Assembly: GCF_039982735.1 (NCBI RefSeq)
Contig: NZ_JBDWXV010000003.1
Location: forward strand, 485,566 to 549,565
DNA: 64,000 nucleotides
Direction of reading: 5' to 3'
DNA from: Saccharospirillum sp039982735
Lineage (GTDB): Bacteria; Pseudomonadota; Gammaproteobacteria; Pseudomonadales; Natronospirillaceae
Part shown: piece by piece, positions 34,625 through 43,690 of the stretch
How the letters are laid out: each line of letters begins with the position of its first letter
Position numbering within the stretch: the first letter of the stretch is position 1
The notes under the pieces: generated by a model
Databases searched by the model: none
Told to the model about the DNA's origin: nothing
What the model saw: only the letters and a program-made list of their open reading frames with translations
Position numbers and translations under genes: made by a program

Positions 34625-34936
34625 ATGAGTTTGAGTCAGGAACAACGAAAACGCTACCGTACCATAGGTCACGATCTGAACCCGCTGGTAACCATCGCCG
34701 AGAAAGGCCTGGCGGAAACCGTGCTGGCCGAGATCGACCGCGCATTGAACGACCACGAACTGATCAAGATTAAAGTCAATGTCGCTGATCGCGATCAGAA
34801 GAACGCCCTGATCCAGTCTGCCTGCGAGCAAACCGGTGCCACCCTGATCCAATCCATCGGCCGGGTCGCCCTGCTGCTGCGCAAGGCAAAGAAACCCAAC
34901 CCCAAACTGTCCAACCTGACCCGACTCGGCAACTGA
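34625..34936 (+). CDS. yhbY: YhbY family ribosome-associated RNA-binding protein
   Basis: A 103-residue CRM-domain protein that associates with pre-50S subunits. The hallmark segments YRTIGHDLNPLVTIAEKGLA, HELIKIKVNVADRDQK and the GxxG-like IQSIGRVALLLRK are present. The C-terminal tail (KPNPKLSNLTRLGN) is basic. It is divergent from ftsH, as in related genomes, but without rlmE between. It ends 112 bp before the converging ilvE stop. Confidence 0.93.
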   Translation: MSLSQEQRKRYRTIGHDLNPLVTIAEKGLAETVLAEIDRALNDHELIKIKVNVADRDQKNALIQSACEQTGATLIQSIGRVALLLRKAKKPNPKLSNLTRLGN

Positions 34937-35048
34937 CTCCGCTCAGCGCTACGGGGCGGGGGGCCAATACCTGCCCTACTCCGTTGTAAAACTTTGGTAA
35001 GCGCCCCGTCGAACCGGTGAGGTGACTCACCTCCCGGAACAGACCCCG

Positions 35049-36047
35049 TTACTTGACCGGCGTTAGCCAGCCGTGCGGATCCTCGGACTCGCCCCATTGA
35101 ACCTGATTCAGTGCTTTACGCAGGGCAAGGGTTGTTTCACCGGCTTCACCAGACCCGACGGAAAATCGCTGCTCACCGCGAATCAGGGTGCCTACGGGCG
35201 TCAATACCGCGGCGGTTCCCGACAAAGCTGCCTCAGTACCCGGCTTTGCCGCGCGCTCAAGCAATTCGTCCACACTCAGGCTGCGTTCGCTGACGGTCAT
35301 GCCCCGGTCCCGGGCCAGAGTCAGGATCGAATCGCGGGTAATGCCGTGAAGGAAGGAACGGTCGAGGCTCTTGGTGATGATTTCGTTGCCATCGATCAGA
35401 ATAAAGTTGGCAGCACCGGTTTCCTGAACATCGCCATTCGGGCAAAACAATACCTGATCCGCATCGTGACGGGATTTGGCCGCCAAAATAGGGCCCAGCG
35501 CACTGGCGTAGTTGCCACCGCTCTTTACCATGCCCATGTGCGGGGCACAGCGCATGCCATCTTCCTCGAGCAGCAGAGACAGCGCCTTGCCACCACCGGC
35601 AAAATAGTCACCAACCGGCGACAACAGCACATACAGCAGAGAACTCTCGGTCGGAGCAGCCGCTTTGCCGATTGCCGCTTCGGTGCCTATATGCGTTGGA
35701 CGAATGTACATGGACCCCGGCGTCTCGGGCACATCGTCTTTGAAGCGAGCGACGATATCGATGATCATCTGTTTCAGCTGAGCTTTGTCGATGGCTGGCA
35801 GGTTCAGCAACTGGCTGCTTTGCGCCATGCGCTCAATGTTGGCATCCATCCTGAAGATATTGACCGAACCGTCGGCATGGCGAAACGCCTTGAGACCCTC
35901 GAAACAGGTACTGGAATAGTGCAATACGTGCGCGCCCGGGTGCAGTGTGAGTGAATTGGACGACACGATCTCGGTCTGGCTCCAAGCGCCATTGTCATAC
36001 TGAGCCAATGCCATCTGTGGCATGAATACGGTACCAAATGCGGCCAT
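35049..36047 (-). CDS. ilvE: Branched-chain amino acid aminotransferase
   Basis: A 332-residue fold-type IV PLP enzyme that transfers amino groups between glutamate and the keto acids of Leu, Ile and Val. The sequence has the subgroup with HYSSTCFEGLKAFRH near the substrate pocket and the catalytic lysine in MVKSGGNYASALGP. The QETGAANFILI segment is the PLP-phosphate region, followed by LSGTAAVLTPVG. ATG 36047 (MAAFGTVFMPQM) fits the family start; the frame runs 28 codons further to a TTG across a GTCGAC-containing hairpin (36092-36120). It stands alone between yhbY and glnE. Confidence 0.92.
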   Translation of the reverse strand: MAAFGTVFMPQMALAQYDNGAWSQTEIVSSNSLTLHPGAHVLHYSSTCFEGLKAFRHADGSVNIFRMDANIERMAQSSQLLNLPAIDKAQLKQMIIDIVARFKDDVPETPGSMYIRPTHIGTEAAIGKAAAPTESSLLYVLLSPVGDYFAGGGKALSLLLEEDGMRCAPHMGMVKSGGNYASALGPILAAKSRHDADQVLFCPNGDVQETGAANFILIDGNEIITKSLDRSFLHGITRDSILTLARDRGMTVSERSLSVDELLERAAKPGTEAALSGTAAVLTPVGTLIRGEQRFSVGSGEAGETTLALRKALNQVQWGESEDPHGWLTPVK

Positions 36048-36223
36048 TACAAATTCCCAATGCTGTGGGCCAGATTCAAGCCCGTGGTCGAGGCGTCGAC
36101 CCTTAGTCGACGATGCCTCATTGTATGCCAAGTTAAGAGCCGGACTCTAGCGCCAAAGGCCCTGAACACCATGCATTGATATCAACACTGTATTCCTCAC
36201 CTGACACCCCCGCCAACACCCGG

Positions 36224-39064
36224 TCATTGCGGTGGCTGCTCGGCCGGTGACTCGGCGCCGAGCCAGTGTTGCCATTGCGCCCGAATCAGCTCGCGCACCC
36301 GAGCCAGCTCGGGGGTCATCTGTGCCACCGGCACCGTTGTGGAGGTTCCTGACAACACTGCATGGTGGGTGTGCTCGCGCAGGGTCAGGTAGGCATCGAG
36401 CCACTGGTCGGCCTGTTCACCGGTCAGTACGCCCGCCTCGCGCAGGGCTTTGATGCAGCGCACATTGTCAGACCAGCGGGCGACTTCGGGGTGGTCGTCG
36501 GCGTAGGCCAGCACCAGGTACTGCACCAGAAACTCCAGGTCAACAATGCCTCCCGGGTCCTGCTTGATGTGAAAAACCTCATCCGCCTTGCCCTTTTGTG
36601 CCTGGCTGGACAAGTGCCCCACCATTTTCCGGCGCATCTGAATCACGTCTTCGCGCAGTGTCGCGCGGTCGCGGGGCCGCTGCAGAATATTCTGTCGGAC
36701 CGCGTTGAACGACGTCTGCAGCTCCGGGTCGCCCGCAATAAACCGGGCCCGGACCAGTGCCTGGTGCTCCCAGGTCCAGGCCTTGCTGTTCTGATACTTC
36801 TCGAATGCGGTCAAGCTGGTCACCAGCAGACCGGAATTGCCGGAGGGTCGCAGCCGGGTATCCACTTCATAGAGGATTCCGCTCGGCGTCGCGGTACTGA
36901 GCAAATGGATCAGCCGCTGCCCCAGCCGAGCCATAAAGACCACGTTGTCGATCACCTTCGGGCCTTCGGTTTCCCCCTGGGCCGAGGCCTGATGCAGAAA
37001 CACCAGATCAAGATCCGACTCGTAGGACAACTCCAGCCCGCCCATCTTGCCGTAGGCGACAACGCCAAAATCGAGTTCACACCAGTCGCCATTATCGCGG
37101 CTGGGCCGCCCGTGCTTGTCGACCATCTGTTGCCAGGCGAGCGCCAGAGCCTGCTCAACCACAACCTCTCCGACCCAGGCCAGGTAATCCGAAATCTTCA
37201 TCAGTGGCAGCATGGCAGCGACTTCGCAGGCTGCCGCCCGCAATACCCGACCATGACGAAAATGGCGCAGCACTTCCATTTGCTGTTCCAGGTCGTCCGC
37301 AGGCACCCGCAGCAGCGTCTGGTGCAGGTCATCGGTCAGTTCGCCACGCTGCGGCAGGCGGTACAAGCTGTCGGGGTCAGACAGTTCATCGAGCAAATAG
37401 GGTTTCTGGGCGAAAAGGTTGGCGATCCACGGAGACGCTGGCGCCAGTCGGCACAGCTGGCGCAGCGCGTCCGGATTTTCGGCCAACAGGACGAAATACA
37501 CCGACCGGCGCAAAATAGCCTCCAGAATCGGGCGCAATGCCTCGAACCCGCTGCCCAGCCTGTCATTGCCAGCTAACTCAGTCAGCAGCATGGGCATCAC
37601 CTGATCCAGATTGTCGCGAGCCTGCCCTTGCAAACGCTTCACTGCAGCTTCGTTGCGAAAGGCCAGTACCGCCTCGGCGTCTCGGCTGTCAACGTCGGCC
37701 GACTCAACCCGCCCGTCACGCCACAGGGCCACCATATCCGGATTCAGCGCCCGGGCGGATTCGGCATCCTCGGCGACCACCTGCTGGAAATGATGGTGTA
37801 TCCGCTCACGGTAATGCGACAGCTGCGCCAGCAGGGCCTCAACCGAATCACACCCCATGGACCAGGCCAGGCGCGCCCGGTCGGTGTCATCCCCCGGCAG
37901 TCGCTGCGTCTGTTCATCGCGCAGCGCCTGTATGCGGTGTTCGAGATCGCGCAGAAACCCGTAAGCCTCCGTCAGCTCTCGGCTGACGTCGGGCGGCAAA
38001 TAGCCCTCGTCCGCCAGCATCGACAACACTGGCCAGGTACCGCGCTCCTGCAAGGCAATGTCCTGCCCGCCTCGTATCAGTTGAAACGCCTGGGCGATGA
38101 ATTCAACCTCGCGAATCCCCCCCTGCCCCAGCTTGATGTTGTCCTCCAGTTGCTGTCGGCGAACCTCTTTCTGAATCATTGATTTCAGCCGTCGCAGTGC
38201 GCCCAGCGCGTGAAAGTCAACGTAGCGACGATAGACAAAGGCTTTCAGGTCCTGCTCCAACTCGGCCTGTGCTGCCGGCGCACCGGTAACCGGGCGCGCT
38301 TTGACCATGGCAAAGCGCTCCCACTCCCGGCCCTGATGGGTGTAGTAATGGTGCATGGCAGCAAAATTACTGACCAGAGCACCGCTCTGGCCCCAGGGTC
38401 GCAATCTCATGTCGACCCGAAAGACAAAACCCTCTGGGGTACGGGTATCCAGCAACTGGATAACCGTACGCCCGACCCGGGTAAAAAATTCCTCGTGGCT
38501 ACGCCCGTTGCTCACTTCTCCCTGGCTGGGAAAGGCGAAGATCAGATCAATGTCTGACGACAAATTCAGCTCGCGCGCGCCATGCTTACCCATGGCCAAC
38601 ACAACCAGGCTTTGATGCTGTTCGCCAAACTGGGACGGGCCCGGTGCACCCCATTGCTCAGTCCAGTGAGCCTCGGCGTAGGTCACCGCACACCGGATGG
38701 CGATATCGGCCAGGTCTGACACCGCCCGAGCCGTTTTCCGGGCTGTCGACTGGCCATTGGCATCCTCGACCATCAAACGGGCCATTTGCCGGTTGCGCCA
38801 GTTGCGCAAGTCGGCCTTGGCCGGGTCCAGGTCATCCAGTGGCCAGTGGGCGCTGAGCGCTTCCAAATCAGCGTCGGGAGGCTGCGGATCTGTGACCCAT
38901 CGTGCAACCTCTGTCATACCGCAGACGCTCAACAACTCATCGAACCACGGGCTGCACACCGCCGTTCTGGCCAGCCGCCGGGCTATATCGGCCTCAAGCC
39001 CGGCTGTTCTGGCCTGTTCAAGCCGATCCTGGAAGGAAGCGTCTAGCGTGGAAGGTGGCGTCAC
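36224..39064 (-). CDS. glnE: Bifunctional glutamine synthetase adenylyltransferase/deadenylase
   Basis: A 946-residue enzyme that adenylylates and de-adenylylates glutamine synthetase in response to PII, tuning nitrogen assimilation. It has two nucleotidyltransferase domains. The N-terminal one carries LNLSSDIDLIFAF (~165-177) and performs deadenylation; the C-terminal one carries LSYESDLDLVFLH (~680-692) and adenylylates. A PII-uridylyltransferase-like helical domain follows each (for example DPGGIVDLEFLVQYLVLAYA near the C-terminus). The length is normal. The start is GTG 39064. It is alone, with a 296 bp divergent gap to ynjB. Confidence 0.96.
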   Translation of the reverse strand: MTPPSTLDASFQDRLEQARTAGLEADIARRLARTAVCSPWFDELLSVCGMTEVARWVTDPQPPDADLEALSAHWPLDDLDPAKADLRNWRNRQMARLMVEDANGQSTARKTARAVSDLADIAIRCAVTYAEAHWTEQWGAPGPSQFGEQHQSLVVLAMGKHGARELNLSSDIDLIFAFPSQGEVSNGRSHEEFFTRVGRTVIQLLDTRTPEGFVFRVDMRLRPWGQSGALVSNFAAMHHYYTHQGREWERFAMVKARPVTGAPAAQAELEQDLKAFVYRRYVDFHALGALRRLKSMIQKEVRRQQLEDNIKLGQGGIREVEFIAQAFQLIRGGQDIALQERGTWPVLSMLADEGYLPPDVSRELTEAYGFLRDLEHRIQALRDEQTQRLPGDDTDRARLAWSMGCDSVEALLAQLSHYRERIHHHFQQVVAEDAESARALNPDMVALWRDGRVESADVDSRDAEAVLAFRNEAAVKRLQGQARDNLDQVMPMLLTELAGNDRLGSGFEALRPILEAILRRSVYFVLLAENPDALRQLCRLAPASPWIANLFAQKPYLLDELSDPDSLYRLPQRGELTDDLHQTLLRVPADDLEQQMEVLRHFRHGRVLRAAACEVAAMLPLMKISDYLAWVGEVVVEQALALAWQQMVDKHGRPSRDNGDWCELDFGVVAYGKMGGLELSYESDLDLVFLHQASAQGETEGPKVIDNVVFMARLGQRLIHLLSTATPSGILYEVDTRLRPSGNSGLLVTSLTAFEKYQNSKAWTWEHQALVRARFIAGDPELQTSFNAVRQNILQRPRDRATLREDVIQMRRKMVGHLSSQAQKGKADEVFHIKQDPGGIVDLEFLVQYLVLAYADDHPEVARWSDNVRCIKALREAGVLTGEQADQWLDAYLTLREHTHHAVLSGTSTTVPVAQMTPELARVRELIRAQWQHWLGAESPAEQPPQ

Positions 39065-39360
39065 AGCAGTTCTCTCTTATTGAAGGTGATGGGTTACCGG
39101 ATACTGCCAAAACCCGGAGCGCATGGAAACTGCATCCGATTGACACTCCGACTGCGTAAGGGGTTGAACGACGGCACGTGGTATTCAAGGTGCGATCAAG
39201 AGGTGTAAGAAACGCGGCCGTCGTACGACTCTTATTTAAGGTACCATTATCCCGGCAGGGATCGGGTGGAGACCCGCACAGGCGCAGCACCACGAAACTG
39301 GACTCTCCGACCGAAAGCATAGACTACCCATTCCATCAATCAGTTTAAAAAGGATACCGC
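39065..39360. other. Divergent glnE-ynjB intergenic region
   Basis: This 296 bp should hold the promoters of glnE and of the ynjB operon. I looked for a thiamine (TPP) or other riboswitch before the transporter and saw none. A Shine-Dalgarno AAAAAGGA stands before the ynjB ATG. No repeats, terminators or coding sequence are recognised. Confidence 0.4.
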
Positions 39361-40563
39361 ATGATTCGACATCGCTGGGCGCTCGCCGCGACCCTGACGG
39401 CAACACTGGCCACGGGCACGGCCCTGGCAGAAACCAGCTGGACCGAGACGCTGGAGCAAGCCCGGGGCCAGACAGTCTATTTTCACGCCTGGGGTGGCAG
39501 TGAGGTCATCAACGACTATTTGCGCTGGGCTGCCGAGCGGGTTGAAGACGAGTTCGAGGTAACACTCGAACACGTGAAAGTGGCCGAAATCGGCACCACG
39601 ATCAGCCAGATTCTGTCGGAGAAAACCGCTGGTCGCGATAGCGGTGGCGCAGCCGACCTGGTTTGGATCAATGGTGAAAACTTCGCCGCCATGAAAGAGA
39701 ACGACCTGTTGTTTGGTCCCTTCACCCAGGATCTGCCGAACTACCCCCTGGTCGATACCGACAACAAACCCACCACCCTGTTTGACTTCACCACCCCGGT
39801 CGACAACCTCGAGGCCCCCTGGGGCATGGCACAGCTGGTGTTTATGGCGGATACGGCGCGTGTCGATGAAACACCTCGCTCCATGCTCGATCTGCTCGAC
39901 TTTGCCCGCGACAACCCGGGCCGGGTAACCTACCCGGCGCCACCGGCGTTTCACGGCACCACCTTTCTCAAGCAGGCCCTGCTTGAACTGGCCGCCGATC
40001 GTGAACCCCTGTACAGCCCGGTCGATGACGCCGATTTCGACACCGTCACTGAACCGCTTTGGGCTTATCTGGATCTGCTGCACCCGCTGATGTGGCGCAA
40101 CGGAGAGACCTTTACCAGTGGCGCCCCGGAAATGACTCAGTTGCTGAACGATGGTGAAATTGTCCTGTCGTTGTCGTTCAACCCGAACGACGCCAGCAAT
40201 GCCATCGCCAACGGCGAACTGCCCGACACAGTGCGTACCTACGTTCATGACGCCGGCTCTATCGGCAACACGCATTTTGTCGGCATCCCCTACAACAGCG
40301 ACCACACAGCAGCGGCCCAGGTCGTTGCCAATTTCCTGATGTCACCGGAAGCCCAGGCGCAAAAAGCAGATACCTCGGTGTGGGGGGACCCCACGGTACT
40401 GGCGCTCGACAAACTATCGGAATCCGACCGGGCACTGTTCGAGCAACTGCCGGAAGGCGTGGCCACACTCTCGGCCGATGAGCTCGGCACCGTCCTGCGC
40501 GAACCGGACGCCAGCTGGGTTCCGGCCCTGGAACGCGCCTGGCAGCAACGTTACGCACGTTGA
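39361..40563 (+). CDS. ynjB: YnjB-like ABC transporter periplasmic binding protein
   Basis: A 400-residue secreted binding protein. The signal peptide is residues 1-23 (MIRHRWALAATLTATLATGT), with cleavage after ALA. The mature protein opens with ETSWTETLEQARGQTVYFHA and WGGSEVINDYLRW, typical of YnjB. It belongs to the extended iron/thiamine/polyamine binding-protein clan, but the ligand of YnjB is not established. It heads an operon with permease, ATPase and a CDP-alcohol phosphotransferase; its stop overlaps the TTG of the next gene. A clear AAGGA ribosome site precedes ATG 39361. Confidence 0.87.
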   Translation: MIRHRWALAATLTATLATGTALAETSWTETLEQARGQTVYFHAWGGSEVINDYLRWAAERVEDEFEVTLEHVKVAEIGTTISQILSEKTAGRDSGGAADLVWINGENFAAMKENDLLFGPFTQDLPNYPLVDTDNKPTTLFDFTTPVDNLEAPWGMAQLVFMADTARVDETPRSMLDLLDFARDNPGRVTYPAPPAFHGTTFLKQALLELAADREPLYSPVDDADFDTVTEPLWAYLDLLHPLMWRNGETFTSGAPEMTQLLNDGEIVLSLSFNPNDASNAIANGELPDTVRTYVHDAGSIGNTHFVGIPYNSDHTAAAQVVANFLMSPEAQAQKADTSVWGDPTVLALDKLSESDRALFEQLPEGVATLSADELGTVLREPDASWVPALERAWQQRYAR

Positions 40564-42269
40564 TCACCCGGTTACTCCCCTGGTTCCCGCGCCTGCTGCT
40601 ACTGGCGTTTCTAACACCGGTACTGGTCGGGCTGGCGGGTACCTGGTTACCCGCCTTCGGCTGGTTTCCCGCGCTGGGGCAGCGCTCGTTGTCGCTAGCC
40701 CCCTGGGTTGATCTGCTGCACTACCCGGGCGCCGGAACAGCCCTGCGTCTGTCGGTGCTAACCGGCCTTGGCTCATCCCTGCTGGCACTGGGCGCTACCC
40801 TGTTGATCCTGATGGCCTTTTATCCTTCCCGGGGGTTTCGCCGGCTGGAGAAAATGCTGGCACCCATCCTGTCGGTTCCCCATGCCGCCTTTGCCATTGG
40901 CATCGGCTTCCTGGTCGCCCCCAGTGGCTGGCTGGTTCGCTGGCTCGCGGTGATGACTGGCTGGCCGGAGTACCCACCCAACTGGATGACGTTCAAAGAC
41001 CCCTATGGCCTTAGCCTGATGTTGGTTCTGGCGCTGAAGGAAATTCCGTTTCTGTTGTTCATGGCACTGGCTTCCCTTCCTGCTCTGAAGGTGGAAAAAA
41101 CGCTCTGGCTTGGTGCCAGCCTGGGTTATCGCCCGGGCAAGGTCTGGCTGACGCTGATCTGGCCCGTCCTTTACGGCCGCTTGCGGCTGCCGTTCTACGC
41201 CGTGGTCGCTTTCAGCCTGTCGGTTGTGGACATTGCGCTCATTGCCGGCCCAACTGCGCCACCGACCCTGGCCGTGATGGCCACCCGTCTGTTCAACGAC
41301 CCGGACCTGCTGCTGCGCTTACCAGGGGCGGCAGCCGCTACCACCCTGTTGTTAGTGACGGTTCTGTCGCTGGCCATTCTGTACTACCTGGAACGCCCCC
41401 TGCGGTGGCTGTGTCTGCGTCTGCTGGGCAATGGCAAACGCCCTCGTCTGAGGCTGGGTTTGCGTCTTTGGGCGTCACTGGTACTGATACCCGGCACCCT
41501 TTTTTACCTGGGATCGCTGTTCGTCCTGATCCTTTGGTCCTTTGCCGGTCAGTGGCGCTTCCCCGGGCTCTGGCCCGATCCCTTTAGCTCCCGTACCTGG
41601 GCCAGTGCTCCGGAGCGCCTGCTCGACCCGCTCTGGCTAACGCTTAGCACCGGGCTGAGCGCAGCGGTCATCGCACTGGTGCTGGTGATTGGTGCGCTGG
41701 AAAACGAGGTACGGTTGCGCCAGCTGAAACCGGGCTTTACGGCTCAACGCTTGCTCTGGGTGGTGTATTTACCGCTGCTGGTGCCGCAAATTGCCTTCCT
41801 GTTCGGCTTTCAGGTCAGTCTGGCCTGGCTGGAGCTGGGGGGACGCTGGTGGGTCTTGGTCTGGTCGCATCTGGTGTTCGTGCTGCCCTACACCTTTCTA
41901 ACGCTGAGTGGCCCCTACCGCGCCTATGACGAGCGTTACACCTGGGTTGGCCTGAGCCTCAGCGGACATCGGCTGACAACGTTCTGGCGTATTAAACTCG
42001 GGCAGTTGTGGCGGCCACTGGGTTATACCCTGGCCACAGGCTTTGCGGTATCGGTCGCCCAGTACCTGCCGACACTGTTTATCGGCGGCGGACGCTTTGC
42101 CACCATTACCACCGAGGCCGTCAGTCTGGCCAGTGGCAGTAACCGGCGCAGCATGGCGGTTTATGCACTGGTGCAGCAGTTGTTGCCGCTGATCGGCTTT
42201 GCCCTGGCGCTGTCGCTCGCTGCCTGGCGCTACCGGCATCACCGGGCCCTGCAACAGAGCCAAACCTGA
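40560..42269 (+). CDS. ynjC: YnjC-like ABC transporter permease (two fused halves)
   Basis: A 569-residue permease with about twelve membrane helices arranged as two tandem MetI-like halves (roughly 1-285 and 300-560), so one chain makes the whole channel. Each half has an EAA-like loop facing the ATPase (LGASLGYRPGKVWLTLIWPV in the first and VGLSLSGHRLTTFWRIKLGQ in the second). It starts at TTG 40560, overlapping the ynjB stop as TTGA, an arrangement typical of translational coupling; no ATG is near. The stop is followed by the ynjD ATG after one base. Confidence 0.87.
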   Translation: MITRLLPWFPRLLLLAFLTPVLVGLAGTWLPAFGWFPALGQRSLSLAPWVDLLHYPGAGTALRLSVLTGLGSSLLALGATLLILMAFYPSRGFRRLEKMLAPILSVPHAAFAIGIGFLVAPSGWLVRWLAVMTGWPEYPPNWMTFKDPYGLSLMLVLALKEIPFLLFMALASLPALKVEKTLWLGASLGYRPGKVWLTLIWPVLYGRLRLPFYAVVAFSLSVVDIALIAGPTAPPTLAVMATRLFNDPDLLLRLPGAAAATTLLLVTVLSLAILYYLERPLRWLCLRLLGNGKRPRLRLGLRLWASLVLIPGTLFYLGSLFVLILWSFAGQWRFPGLWPDPFSSRTWASAPERLLDPLWLTLSTGLSAAVIALVLVIGALENEVRLRQLKPGFTAQRLLWVVYLPLLVPQIAFLFGFQVSLAWLELGGRWWVLVWSHLVFVLPYTFLTLSGPYRAYDERYTWVGLSLSGHRLTTFWRIKLGQLWRPLGYTLATGFAVSVAQYLPTLFIGGGRFATITTEAVSLASGSNRRSMAVYALVQQLLPLIGFALALSLAAWRYRHHRALQQSQT

Positions 42270-42270
42270 C

Positions 42271-42924
42271 ATGAACGGACAACGCATGGCATTCGACATC
42301 GAACAGCTGAGCCTCGCGCTCAATCACAGCCCTCTTTTCCAGCCACTGACGGTGCATCTGGAACCCGGGCAAATCGGGACCGTTATGGGGCCTAGTGGGT
42401 CCGGCAAATCAACGCTGCTCGCGGCCATTTCCGGCACCCTGCCACCGGCCTTTGAACTGGGCGGCGACATCCGGCTCAATGGCCAAAGCCTGCTCAGTGT
42501 GCCAATTGAACACCGCCAGGTCGGCATTCTGTTTCAGGACGACCTGCTTTTCCCGCACTTAAACGTCTATCAGAATCTGGTGTTTGCGCTGCCAGGCAAA
42601 CTGAACCGGGTGCAAAAGCGCGACCGCATCGCTTCGGCACTGGCCAGTGCCGGGCTGGCGGCTTTTGAACAGCGCGACGTCGCCACCCTGTCCGGCGGGC
42701 AACGCGCCCGCATCAGCCTGTTGCGCACCCTGCTGGCCGAACCGCGCCTGATCTTGCTGGACGAACCCTTTTCCAAGCTGGATCAACACCTGCGTGGCCA
42801 GTTCCGGGACTGGGTGTTCAGCCGCATCATTGAGCTTGGCATACCAGCGCTGATGGTTACCCACGACCCCGCCGACCGGCCCGAACAGGGCCTGCTGATT
42901 ACCCTGGAGACCACCGATGCTTGA
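42271..42924 (+). CDS. ynjD: YnjD-like ABC transporter ATP-binding protein
   Basis: A 217-residue ATPase with Walker A GPSGSGKST at ~40-48, Q-loop ILFQDDLLFPHL, signature LSGGQRARISLL, Walker B LILLDEPFSKLD and H-loop VTHDP. It is short, without a C-terminal regulatory domain. ATG 42271 is preferred because it follows the ynjC stop by one base; a second ATG at 42286 is possible. It overlaps the next gene by 8 bp. Confidence 0.88.
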   Translation: MNGQRMAFDIEQLSLALNHSPLFQPLTVHLEPGQIGTVMGPSGSGKSTLLAAISGTLPPAFELGGDIRLNGQSLLSVPIEHRQVGILFQDDLLFPHLNVYQNLVFALPGKLNRVQKRDRIASALASAGLAAFEQRDVATLSGGQRARISLLRTLLAEPRLILLDEPFSKLDQHLRGQFRDWVFSRIIELGIPALMVTHDPADRPEQGLLITLETTDA

Positions 42925-43552
42925 CCGCTGGACCCTCACCCTGATCAAGCCCCCGCTTAAACGGCTGGCTCGAGGCTGCGACCAACAGGGCATTCGCGCC
43001 AATCAGGTCACCCTGGCCGGTTTTGCACTGGGCATGCTGGTGGTGCCCCTGCTTGGGTTTCAGCTTTACACCCTGGCGCTGATCGCGATTGTGCTGAACC
43101 GGCTGGCCGACGGGCTCGATGGTGAACTCGCCCGACTGCAGGGCGCCACGGACGGCGGAGCACTGCTCGACATTGTGCTGGATTTTATCTTTTATGCTGC
43201 AGTAGTGGCCGGTTTTGCACTGGCCAACCCGGCCGACAACGCGCTGGCAGCGGCGTTTCTGCTCTGGGGCTTTATGGGCACCGCCAGCAGCTTTCTCGCC
43301 TATGCCATTCTGGCCGAGCGGCGCAAGCTGAGCAGCATGACCTACCCCAGCAAGGGTTTTTACTACCTCGAAGGGCTGGCCGAAGGCACGGAAACCATCG
43401 CCTTTCTGGTCGCCATGTGCCTGTTTCCAGGGCACTTCGTCGGGCTTGCCTGGGCCTTCTTCGGGCTATGCGTCATCACCACAGCAACCCGGGTTGTGGG
43501 GGGCTACCACAGCCTGAAAGACGACCCGGCAACCGCTCGCCAGGACGTCTGA
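42917..43552 (+). CDS. ynjF: YnjF-like CDP-alcohol phosphatidyltransferase
   Basis: A 211-residue membrane enzyme with the class I CDP-alcohol phosphotransferase signature D-G-x2-A-R-x8-G-x3-D-x3-D, visible as DGELARLQG followed by GGALLDIVLD (~75-100). About six membrane helices surround the site. These enzymes move a phospho-alcohol from a CDP carrier to an acceptor to make phospholipids; the acceptor of YnjF is unknown. It is translated with the ynjBCD transporter (8 bp overlap), as in E. coli, but ynjE is absent here. Confidence 0.83.
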   Translation: MLDRWTLTLIKPPLKRLARGCDQQGIRANQVTLAGFALGMLVVPLLGFQLYTLALIAIVLNRLADGLDGELARLQGATDGGALLDIVLDFIFYAAVVAGFALANPADNALAAAFLLWGFMGTASSFLAYAILAERRKLSSMTYPSKGFYYLEGLAEGTETIAFLVAMCLFPGHFVGLAWAFFGLCVITTATRVVGGYHSLKDDPATARQDV

Positions 43553-43690
43553 CGCATAAAGCCTTTGCAGCGCCCCGGGGTTAAACCGTAAACTCCGCCG
43601 CCCGGTTGCCGCCTGGCCATCAAGGGGTTAGGCTGATGGCAGCATCGAATCCAATACTCGCCAACTTCGACTATTCGCAAAGGGTAAGCC

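Noticed and set aside
36092..36120. Attenuator for ilvE
   Set aside because: The GTCGAC-containing inverted repeat lies before ilvE, but there is no leader peptide with Ile/Val/Leu codons and no terminator T run.
36362..37576. A 404-codon open frame on the plus strand
   Set aside because: Antisense to glnE, whose domains account for the sequence.
39065..39360. TPP or other riboswitch before the ynjB transporter
   Set aside because: I looked for the CTGAGA and GATCTGG-type conserved boxes and did not find them.
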